9,350 bases of DNA from Actinomycetes bacterium (GTDB lineage Bacteria > Actinomycetota > CADDZG01 > JAHWKV01). Below the pieces are notes generated by a model. That model was not told the DNA's origin. It saw only the letters and a list, made by a program, of their open reading frames with translations, and did not search any database. The DNA is taken from contig JAJCYF010000228.1 in NCBI GenBank assembly GCA_029263035.1, positions 1 through 9,350 of the forward strand. Reading direction: 5' to 3'. Position numbers and translations under genes: made by a program. Positions within the stretch are counted from its first letter, which is position 1. Each line of letters starts with the position of its first letter. This document shows, piece by piece, positions 6,001-9,350 of the stretch.

Positions 6001-7796
6001 TTTGCCCGGCGGTTGAGCTCACCGAAGGTGAGCGTCCGTCCGGGCCCGACGCCCCCGGCGGGCGGGACCTCCAGGGCCACCGTGTCCGGCACCGCCTCGG
6101 CCATCGCCTCCAGGAGCTGATGGACCGGCCGCCGGGGTCCCACCGCGCTCGGGTCGGCAGCGAACTCGTCGATCAGCCTTCGCCGCTGGCCCTCCGGGAC
6201 CAGGTCGATGTCCAGGATCCGCCGCCCGGGGTCCTCGATGCCCGCTTCAACCAGCGTCCTCAGGTTTTCCAGCATTCCGCGGACGGTTTCCGCGTTGAAC
6301 AGGTCCGCCCGGTAATGCAGCGTCGTGGTGAACGAGGTCGGCGCCTCGGTCACCCACAACGAAAGCGGGTCGAACGCGGGCAGGGCGTAGGCGAGCATCC
6401 GGTTCAGGCCTTCGAATTTCTCGGAGAAGTCGAACAGCGGCCTCATCTCCAGGTCGGGCAGCCGCAGGATGTCCCCGGGCATCTCCTGAAGCGAGAACTG
6501 GGCCTGGAATATCGGCGAGTTGGCAACGTTGCGGTCGGGCACCATCTCCTGGACCACCAGGCCGTAGGGAAGCTCCTGGTTGCTGTAGGCGCCTAGGCAG
6601 ACGTCCCGCTCCCGTTTCAGCAGTTCCCGAAAGCTGGGGTTGCCCGACAGGTCGGTCCGCAGGGCCAGCATGTTGACACAGAAGCCGATGACGTCCGACA
6701 TCTCCTCCTGGCTGCGGTTGGCGACCGGGGTGCCGATGACTACGTCTTCCTGGTCGGTGTAGCGCATGAGCAACGCCTTGAAGGCGGCGAGCAGCAGCAT
6801 GAACAGCGTGACGCCCTCCGCTTTGGCCAGGGCCCTCATACGCCGCCCGAGGGCCGGGCCGAGTTCCAGCGAGATCGCGTCTCCGATGAACAGCTGGGTG
6901 TTGGAGGCCACCTTGTCCGGCACCAGATCCAGCTCGGAGGGGAACCCGGCCAGAGTCCGGCGCCAGTAGTCCAGCTGGGACTGGTACAACTCGGACTGAA
7001 TCGCCCGCCGCTGCCAGATGGCATAGTCGGGGAACTGCAATTTGGGAGCAGGCAGCGGCTCGATACCACCTGAGACGTACCGGTCGTAAAGAGTGGACAT
7101 CTCGCCGGCAATCACCCCAACCGACCAGCCGTCGAAGATGCTGTGGTGGATTGCCAGCAGCAGGGCGTGGTCGGCCGGGCCCAGCCGGGCGACGGTGAGC
7201 CGCATCAACGGTCCCCGGGTCAGTTCGAACGGGGTCTTGCTGACCTTGACGAAGAGTGAAAGAAGGCCTGCTTCGGTCTCCTCGGGGGTGTCCGCCTGCA
7301 GATCGACGACGTCGACCGGCACCGGCCGGGGTTCGTTTACCACCTGGAAAGGTTTGCCCTCGGAAACTCCGAAGGTCGTCCTCAGAGCCTCGTGGCGCCG
7401 GACGATCTCATTGAGGCTTTCCTTTAGGGCCTGCAGGTCCAGCCGGCCCGAAAGCCGGGCCGACAGCGCGATGTTGAAGGTGACTCCCGGCTGGAGCTGG
7501 TCGATGAACCACGCCCCCTCCTGGGCGCAGGAAAGAGGTACCGGCCCGTTCCGGGTCTGCGGACGGATCGTGGTGTCGAAACCGGAGCCCCCGCGCGCCG
7601 ACCGCAGGAACGCGATGAGCTCGGTTTTGTGCTCTTTCATCTGCGCCTGCAGCTCGTGGGTGAGCACCCCTGGAGGGGCGTTGCAGCGCAGGCTGTCGCC
7701 GTGAAGCGACAGTTTGACGTCCCGGAGGCGCAGCTCCTTTATGAGCCGGTCGAACGGACCCACGTCAGATCGTAATCTCTTCGCGTTCACCCGCAT
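78..7796 (-). CDS. Two-module non-ribosomal peptide synthetase with N-terminal docking domain and C-terminal thioesterase
   Basis: This 2572-residue megasynthase extends the upstream polyketide chain by two amino acids and releases it. Approximate domain order from the ATG: TubC_N-type docking 14-66, C1 87-536 (HHSIFDG 217-223), A1 559-1069, PCP1 1086-1156 (Ser1118), C2 1175-1626 (HHIIFDG 1309-1315), A2 1647-2159, PCP2 2173-2244 (Ser2209), TE 2267-2553 (Ser2340, Asp2367, His2537). All catalytic motifs are intact and there is no frameshift. I chose the ATG at 7794-7796 because GAGGA lies 5 nt upstream and it leaves the docking domain whole. The frame stays open upstream to a TTG at 7881-7883 inside the PKS carrier region, and a GTG at 7761-7763 sits one base after the PKS stop. 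There are no epimerisation domains, so L-residues are expected if substrates are L. The TE marks it as the last enzyme of the line. Function class is certain; the product is not known. Confidence 0.96.
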   Translation of the reverse strand: MRVNAKRLRSDVGPFDRLIKELRLRDVKLSLHGDSLRCNAPPGVLTHELQAQMKEHKTELIAFLRSARGGSGFDTTIRPQTRNGPVPLSCAQEGAWFIDQLQPGVTFNIALSARLSGRLDLQALKESLNEIVRRHEALRTTFGVSEGKPFQVVNEPRPVPVDVVDLQADTPEETEAGLLSLFVKVSKTPFELTRGPLMRLTVARLGPADHALLLAIHHSIFDGWSVGVIAGEMSTLYDRYVSGGIEPLPAPKLQFPDYAIWQRRAIQSELYQSQLDYWRRTLAGFPSELDLVPDKVASNTQLFIGDAISLELGPALGRRMRALAKAEGVTLFMLLLAAFKALLMRYTDQEDVVIGTPVANRSQEEMSDVIGFCVNMLALRTDLSGNPSFRELLKRERDVCLGAYSNQELPYGLVVQEMVPDRNVANSPIFQAQFSLQEMPGDILRLPDLEMRPLFDFSEKFEGLNRMLAYALPAFDPLSLWVTEAPTSFTTTLHYRADLFNAETVRGMLENLRTLVEAGIEDPGRRILDIDLVPEGQRRRLIDEFAADPSAVGPRRPVHQLLEAMAEAVPDTVALEVPPAGGVGPGRTLTFGELNRRANRLSHHLLRLGLQPEQRVGISMEKSVELIVSVWAALKAGLPFVALDHAHGMDRLHYMVAESSVEVLLTQSGLLDGFAGGGVRVIEVDAEWDRIAAGPDVNPGVEVFDDQAAYVVYTSGSTGRPKGVLVTHGNLAAAYRSWEHSYRLPEIDSHLQMANFAFDVFVGDLVRAHCSGARLVLCPREVLLQPDRLLQLIRERSIDCGEFVPAVVRSLLGYLSERNERIDGMKLIAVGSDRWSASEYEGLRRAAGAGTRVVNSYGLAETTIDNSFFGDQRFGLNDRLLPVGRPFPGSTLYVLDRRLSPAPVGVPGELFIGGSGVARGYLDRPGMTAERFVPDPFGSRPGMRMYRTGDRARWRADGQLELLGRVDDQIKVRGFRIEPGEIESVLQVHPAVDQAVVVARSDAASEEQFLVAYVVPSRGEDSAPDGDGLESTLRRHLAGRLPDYMVPTAVVALDAIPLTPNGKVDQRALPGINASGRTQQLLPLRTPTQQALAMIWRRALGVESIGSNSDFFALGGHSLKASEIVYRIRETLGVDLPLRTVFEASTIEALAHAIDTANPEVPALPPISPVSRSEVIPLAYAQEGAWFIDQLQPGVPFNIPLPWHLRGPLDLALLERALSRVVERHEALRTTFASSDGQPYQVIHPAGALPARVSVVDLRGTHESRLGADLIGQLIEHAGASFDLSAGPLMRLTVFRLRDDEQILLFTAHHIIFDGHSVAVLARDLAALYEAERTGVAATLPPAVIQYADYAMWQRRLLTGDYLKNELDYWATQLADCPPGLNLAVEHTEAQGELFRGETTTAVFSGSLSSALRDLSQAEGTTLFIMMMAAYKVLLARYTGQEDLVVGSPVANRNQPETANMVGFCVNMLAFRTDLSGNPTFREMLQREREVCLAAYSHQEVPFGLLVQHLRPDRHLSHSPFFSVGFSLQRAATSPVQLSQFESSSLIGLDVETIKAEIESRRAEVTPSTDLMFLQIADSGSQIAAVLQISSALFSPGTGDMMMRHFERLLGAVTSDPDCRLFDLPLMDDEESRRLLVDLNAGVLEPPSEVLFHRIVEAHAAAHPGDPAALIPPAPATRDVEDELSYGDLNARANRLARYLRTRNLGPQCRVGVCLERSADMVAAVLAVMKSGAAYVPLDPANGPERLKYMIEDSGAEVVLSHRELLAEWDLPAEVIELDRIVEELAAQSGDNLDLELYEDSLAYVIYTSGSTGRPKGVMVSHRNMVSALGAWQQAYDLPALRRHLQMASFSFDVFTADLVRALGSGSTLVLCPRESLLLPAELTELLVRYEVDCAEFVPTVVRPLIEHLTVTGQTLEHLRMMIVGSDVWTVEEYRGVRELLGPQTRVVNSYGVAEATVDTSFWESGGEEPEEGLVPIGRPFSNSMVYVLDGYLNPVPPGAAGELYIAGPAVSRGYSARPDLTAERFVPNPFCPPGSPWTRLYRTGDRVRHMADDNLAFLGRVDSQIKVRGFRIEPGEIEAALSLHPDVRQALVMAFREPNGERSLAAYVTAAAGAGPSPSDLRSFARSSLPDYMVPKVFFVLERFPLNPNGKIDRRSLPDPSGVRPDSAGVYVAPQTPAEVRLAHIWEEVLGVERIGIMDNFFALGGHSLQAARLVARIRSEMNADLPLRSLFEHPTVAGLARELETSFPGAKPLPPELVAVQPSGGRPPLLLVHGADGTVAGYMDVARNLHPDQPVYGFQHPGLADAGEPLSIEELAARYVRAAQQVVGDHPFLLAGWSAGGFLAYEMARQVSAEGGDVGLLALIDTEVPSAKRAQKATAAATRSAEREFGVTAQEFLALPLDDQCSMVLDWIKQYAGESDDAELAAGLARELGLAMDQMTFLLDQMIPGSDSPRWSALLERVHQVHGSVSPGRREQLARQLEVFSQLASAAAGYQIEPYEGPVTLLKARATAGSRTLGWDRFAPRLSVAEVPGNHYSMLRGENAGVVAGILSDGAAGAQEIRSMDEDRGL
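138..998 (-). other. C-terminal type I thioesterase (TE) domain
   Basis: This alpha/beta-hydrolase releases the product. The triad is visible: Ser2340 in LLAGWSAGGFLAYEMA (777-779), Asp2367 in LALIDTEVP (696-698) and His2537 in VPGNHYSML (186-188). The oxyanion region is LLLVHGADGTVAGY. About 110 residues between the Asp and the last strand form an Ala-rich helical lid, a normal size for NRPS TEs. The sequence cannot tell hydrolysis from macrocyclisation. About 35 residues follow the His, ending with an acidic MDEDRGL. Confidence 0.93.
1065..1280 (-). other. Peptidyl carrier domain PCP2
   Basis: The phosphopantetheine Ser2209 is encoded at 1170-1172 within NFFALGGHSLQAARLVARI. The flanks PAEVRLAHIWEEVLGVERIG and LPLRSLFEHPTVAGLA are canonical. 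It holds the finished chain and delivers it to the TE that follows after a short Pro-rich linker. Confidence 0.92.
1320..2858 (-). other. NRPS adenylation domain A2, predicted basic/amine side chain
   Basis: It activates the second amino acid. Core motifs are intact: PLDPANGPERLKYMIEDS, YTSGSTGRPKG, NSYGVAE, YRTGDRVRH, GRVDSQIKVRGFRIEPGEIE and PNGKIDRR. The code read by eye is Asp1853, Val1854, Ala1857, Glu1896, Met1922, Val1924, Ser1950, Val1958, Asp1959, Lys2152, i.e. D-V-A-E-M-V-S-V-D-K. It shares the small residue at the third place, the Glu and the Asp with A1, so a related amine-bearing substrate is likely. I know no exact match for this code. It could take the same residue as A1 or a larger relative. 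Confidence 0.88.
3361..3410. repeat. Second internal duplication segment, copy in C2 (partner at 6637-6686)
   Basis: These bases match 6637-6686 at 44 of 50 positions by my count, ungapped. They encode FCVNMLAFRTDLSGNPTF. The offset of 3276 is nearly the same as for the first repeat pair, so both belong to one module-length duplication. Confidence 0.8.
4201..4260. repeat. Internal duplication, copy in C2 (partner at 7471-7530)
   Basis: These 60 bases match 7471-7530 without gaps at 51 of 60 positions by my count, including a perfect 26-base run (4216-4241 against 7486-7511). They encode the start of C2. The match shows that the two condensation domains arose by duplication or have been homogenised. 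Confidence 0.85.
4329..4541 (-). other. Peptidyl carrier domain PCP1
   Basis: The phosphopantetheine Ser1118 is encoded at 4443-4445 within DFFALGGHSLKASEIV. The flanks (PTQQALAMIWRRALGVESIG before; LPLRTVFEASTIEALA after) are standard for a carrier. It carries the amino acid loaded by A1 and feeds C2 with no epimerisation domain in between. Confidence 0.92.
4590..6122 (-). other. NRPS adenylation domain A1, predicted basic/amine side chain
   Basis: It activates the first amino acid as an aminoacyl-AMP. Core motifs: YTSGSTGRPKG, NSYGLAE, YRTGDRARW, GRVDDQIKVRGFRIEPGEIE and PNGKVDQ. Mapping by eye onto GrsA positions gives Asp759, Val760, Gly763, Glu802, Ile828, Val830, Ser856, Ile864, Asp865, Lys1063, i.e. 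D-V-G-E-I-V-S-I-D-K. The ornithine code of GrsB/TycC, D-V-G-E-I-G-S-I-D-K, differs at one position. The initial Asp and final Lys fit an alpha-amino acid, and the pocket Glu and Asp fit a side-chain amine. The A2-core region is unusual (ALDHAHGMDRLHYM, usually Asp-Pro...Pro-x-Glu-Arg). Substrate is inferred. Confidence 0.88.
6637..6686. repeat. Second internal duplication segment, copy in C1 (partner at 3361-3410)
   Basis: This is the C1 counterpart, encoding FCVNMLALRTDLSGNPSF. The DNA identity is higher than the amino-acid similarity of the rest of the domain would suggest. Confidence 0.8.
7471..7530. repeat. Internal duplication, copy in C1 (partner at 4201-4260)
   Basis: This is the C1 copy of the repeat, encoding AQEGAWFIDQLQPG and its flanks. 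The spacing between copies is 3270 bases, one module length. Confidence 0.85.
7599..7757 (-). other. N-terminal TubC_N-type (beta-hairpin) docking domain of the NRPS
   Basis: Residues 14-66 read as the known fold: an amphipathic start (FDRLIKELRLRDVKLSL), a turn with G-D-x-L-R, then APPGVLTHELQAQMKEHK and ELIAFLR. The family pattern as I know it is L-R-x-R-x-V-x-L, G-x-x-L-R, A-P-x-G-x-L-T-x-E-L, K-x-E-L-L. It mediates specific contact with the tail of the upstream megasynthase. A linker of about 20 residues follows before C1. Confidence 0.85.
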
Positions 7797-9350
7797 CCGG
7801 GTCCTCGCCGGGCCCGTCGCCGGCGGTCGCCCACTCGGTGGCTTCGATGAACTCTGCCAGGGCCCTGACGGTGGAGTGTTCAAAGAGCACCGGCAGGGTC
7901 AGGTTGTGGGCGAACTCATCCTGAAGGGGCTTGAGAAGCTGAACCGCCAGCAGCGAGTGCCCGCCCAGCTCGAAGAAGTCGTCGTCCCGGCCCACCTCGT
8001 CGAAACCAAAGACCTCCTGCCAGATGGCCGCCACCTTGGCTTCGGTCTCGGTTGCGGGCGCAACGTAGGGTGTGGCCAGCTCGGGTCGGGGCTGGCTCTC
8101 GCCGGGCATCCCCACCCGCGTGGCCACCTCCTCCGCCGTCTGCCACGTCTGCTCCAAAAACTCCGGCAGGTTGGTGAGGGAGACCGCCGCCTGGGGCTCA
8201 TCGAATCCGCCCAGGATCCGGCGGAATGCGTCCACCCCCTCGGCGTTGGAGATGCTGTCCACCAGACCAAACTCGGTCTGCAGGCTCCTGAGGTTCTGGG
8301 GCACCTGGGTCTCCACGGCCATGCCTACCTCGTTCCAGGCGTTCCAGTTGATCGACACGGTGAACGGCCCTCCGGCAGCCCGGTTTTCCCAGGCCAGCGC
8401 ATCCAAAAATGCGTTGGCGGCGGCATAGTCGACCTGCCCGAAGCCCCCGACGATGGCACTCATCGACGAGCAGAACACCAGGAAGTCAACCGGCTGGCCC
8501 TTCAGCACGCGGTTCAGAACCCGGGCACCCTCCACTTTGGGGCCCAGGACCCGCTCCGCCATCTGTTCGGTCTTGAGCTGGACGATTCCACCGCCGGCGA
8601 CGCCTGCGGCATGGATGGCTCCGTTGACCGGGCCGAACCGCCGGTTGGCCTCGGCAACAACCTGCTGCATCTGGACCTCATCGGTGACGTCTGCCTGCAG
8701 TACCAGGACGTCGGCGCCGGCGGCCTCCAGCTCCTGGACCCCCCGTATCCTCCGGCTGACCGGGTCGTCCTCCGGCTTGCTGAGCAGCCACTCCGTCCAG
8801 TCGCCGCGCTCCGGAAACCCGGTGCGGGCGGTCAGGACCAGGCGGGCGGCGGCGGTCTCCGCCAGCCATTTCGAGAGCACCAGGCCGATGCCCCCCAGCC
8901 CGCCGGTGACCAGGTAGCAGCCCTGTTTGCGCAGCCGGCCGCCGTTCTCCGGCGCCGGTCCCAACGTCACCGGCTCATAGCTTTGAACCCATCGCAGTCC
9001 GTGGCGGAACGCCACGACCCGGTCTCTGCCGGGGCGCGCAGCCTCTGCGGCCACCTGCGCAACCTGGCCGTCGGAGAGCGCACCGGCCGGCGGGAGGTCG
9101 ATGTGTACACACGACAGGTTCGAGAACTCCTGAGGAAGAATGCGGCACGGCCCCTGGATGAGCAGCTTCCCCGCCGCCAGGGTCTCCTCACCCAGCACCG
9201 GTTGGGCGCCCTCGGTGATCGCCGCAATCCGGACCGGATGGGTGATCCGGGCATTGCCCATGGCCTGGGCCAGATACAAAAGGCTGTAGAAGCCGAGCCG
9301 CCCCTCGGCCCCCGGCGAAGCGCCGTTGGACGGCCGGGCGGTGCCCAGCA
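7765..9350 (-). CDS. Type I modular polyketide synthase, C-terminal part (KR - carrier - acidic tail); 5' end outside window
   Basis: This is the end of a modular PKS subunit that hands its acyl chain to the NRPS encoded next. About 527 codons are visible, and the frame is open through the right edge. The residues upstream of the first possible internal start (a TTG at 9277-9279) read as ketoreductase sequence (FYSLLYLAQAMG), so that TTG is not the start. Domains seen: the KR structural subdomain with GPCRILPQEFSNLSC, the KR catalytic subdomain with TGGLGGIG, a carrier with ELGGHSLLAVQL, and the tail GEREEITI before TGA at 7765-7767. The KR catalytic residues are all present. KS, AT and any DH or ER must lie beyond the window. 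The gene overlaps the downstream NRPS gene by 32 bp, which argues for one operon. PKS identity is secure; the full module composition and substrate are unknown. Confidence 0.95.
   Translation of the reverse strand, partial: LGTARPSNGASPGAEGRLGFYSLLYLAQAMGNARITHPVRIAAITEGAQPVLGEETLAAGKLLIQGPCRILPQEFSNLSCVHIDLPPAGALSDGQVAQVAAEAARPGRDRVVAFRHGLRWVQSYEPVTLGPAPENGGRLRKQGCYLVTGGLGGIGLVLSKWLAETAAARLVLTARTGFPERGDWTEWLLSKPEDDPVSRRIRGVQELEAAGADVLVLQADVTDEVQMQQVVAEANRRFGPVNGAIHAAGVAGGGIVQLKTEQMAERVLGPKVEGARVLNRVLKGQPVDFLVFCSSMSAIVGGFGQVDYAAANAFLDALAWENRAAGGPFTVSINWNAWNEVGMAVETQVPQNLRSLQTEFGLVDSISNAEGVDAFRRILGGFDEPQAAVSLTNLPEFLEQTWQTAEEVATRVGMPGESQPRPELATPYVAPATETEAKVAAIWQEVFGFDEVGRDDDFFELGGHSLLAVQLLKPLQDEFAHNLTLPVLFEHSTVRALAEFIEATEWATAGDGPGEDPDAGEREEITI
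7768..7827 (-). other. Acidic C-terminal tail of the PKS, candidate docking peptide
   Basis: After the carrier domain the PKS ends in about 20 residues rich in Gly, Asp and Glu, finishing GEDPDAGEREEITI. Short acidic tails with a terminal strand-forming stretch are the known partners (short linear motifs) of TubC_N/beta-hairpin docking domains. The next protein starts with such a domain. The tail is seen directly; its docking role is inferred from position and composition. Confidence 0.6.
7802..7806 (-). promoter_or_regulatory. Ribosome binding site for the NRPS gene
   Basis: On the minus strand GAGGA is followed by CCCGG and then ATG, a 5-nt spacing close to ideal. The site lies inside the last codons of the PKS gene, so NRPS translation would start before the PKS stop codon is reached. 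The competing GTG at 7761-7763 has only a weaker GAAGAG about 13 nt upstream. This decides the start in favour of the ATG, though not absolutely. Confidence 0.6.
7831..8049 (-). other. PKS carrier domain with a PCP-like GGHSL site
   Basis: This four-helix carrier holds the acyl chain on phosphopantetheine before transfer to C1. The attachment Ser is encoded at 7954-7956 in FFELGGHSLLAVQL. The typical cis-AT ACP motif is G-x-D-S-L, while GGHSL is typical of peptidyl carriers and of some carriers in PKS/NRPS hybrids. It directly precedes the NRPS docking site, so it is the donor for the first condensation. Confidence 0.9.
8302..9348 (-). other. PKS ketoreductase domain (structural subdomain partly cut by the edge, plus catalytic subdomain)
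   Basis: The KR reduces the beta-keto group to a hydroxyl with NADPH. The Rossmann motif TGGLGGIG is encoded around 8884-8907. The catalytic set reads Lys in LGPKVEG, Ser in FCSSMSA (8464-8466), Tyr in GQVDYAAAN (8425-8427) and the following Asn. It should therefore be active. The stereochemistry markers are not standard: where B-type KRs carry LDD the sequence reads GVAGGG, and the Trp of A-type KRs is Val here. Alcohol configuration cannot be called. Confidence 0.9.

Larger units (their letters stand above)
6189..7538 (-). other. NRPS condensation domain C1 (joins polyketide acyl chain to first amino acid)
   Basis: The catalytic HHSIFDG motif is at residues 217-223. Other condensation cores are recognisable: RHEALRTTF, FPDYAIW, IGFCVNMLALRTDLSGNPSF, NQELPYG and PDRNVANSPIFQ. 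The opening core reads CAQEGAWFIDQLQPG, with Gly where most LCL-type domains have Arg. Its donor should be the beta-hydroxyacyl chain on the PKS carrier and its acceptor the residue on PCP1. Confidence 0.92.

Noticed and set aside
3966..6596. An 876-codon open frame on the plus strand opposite C1/A1/PCP1.
   Set aside because: It has the same low-complexity antisense character, no recognisable fold and no convincing start. The minus-strand frame fully explains these bases.
7093..7704. A 203-codon plus-strand frame opposite the start of C1.
   Set aside because: It is Ser- and Arg-rich with no motif, and antisense to well-conserved condensation-domain sequence.
7797..7883. A longer NRPS N-terminus from the TTG at 7881-7883.
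   Set aside because: The 29 added residues are Pro/Ser/Gly-rich, lie over the PKS carrier and tail codons, match no docking-domain sequence, and the ATG has a better ribosome binding site.
1165..7960. The recurring GGHSL-encoding segments as a dispersed repeat or mobile element.
   Set aside because: They are the phosphopantetheine sites of three carrier domains, explained by protein homology. No inverted ends, target duplications or transposase were seen.
9277..9279. TTG as the start of the PKS gene.
   Set aside because: The frame continues upstream to the edge and the extra residues are clear KR structural-subdomain sequence, so the true start is outside the window.

Overview
This window holds the end of a modular hybrid polyketide/non-ribosomal peptide assembly line. 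Both real genes lie on the minus strand and are transcribed from right to left. GC content is about two thirds (counted by eye on a few lines) and both genes prefer G or C at third codon positions. This fits a high-GC bacterium such as an actinobacterium, a myxobacterium or an uncultured soil lineage; nothing in the window settles which.

Right part (7765-9350): the 3' end of a type I polyketide synthase gene that is cut by the window edge. What remains is a ketoreductase (KR), including part of its structural subdomain, then a carrier domain with a GGHSL phosphopantetheine site, then a short acidic C-terminal tail. The KS, AT and any other upstream domains lie outside the window.

Left and central part (78-7796): a complete two-module NRPS gene of 2572 codons. 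The order is docking domain (TubC_N / beta-hairpin type) - C1 - A1 - PCP1 - C2 - A2 - PCP2 - TE. It overlaps the PKS gene by 32 bp, so the two are almost certainly co-transcribed and translationally coupled. The acidic PKS tail and the NRPS N-terminal docking domain look like a matched pair that passes the chain from one protein to the other.

Inferred chemistry: the PKS module leaves a beta-hydroxyacyl chain on its carrier, unless missing upstream domains alter this. The NRPS adds two amino acids and the C-terminal thioesterase releases the product by hydrolysis or cyclisation. Specificity codes read by eye are D-V-G-E-I-V-S-I-D-K (A1) and D-V-A-E-M-V-S-V-D-K (A2). They resemble each other and the ornithine code of gramicidin S/tyrocidine synthetases, suggesting two basic or otherwise amine-bearing side chains. 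There are no epimerisation, methylation, cyclisation or oxidation domains. The two modules look like an internal duplication, still visible in the DNA.

Left edge (1-81): about 80 bp downstream of the NRPS. A plus-strand reading frame enters from the edge and stops at a TAG that overlaps the NRPS TAA, so it may be the last codons of a convergent gene. I see no terminator, promoter, RNA gene, mobile element or CRISPR. No stretch over 300 bp lacks a gene.
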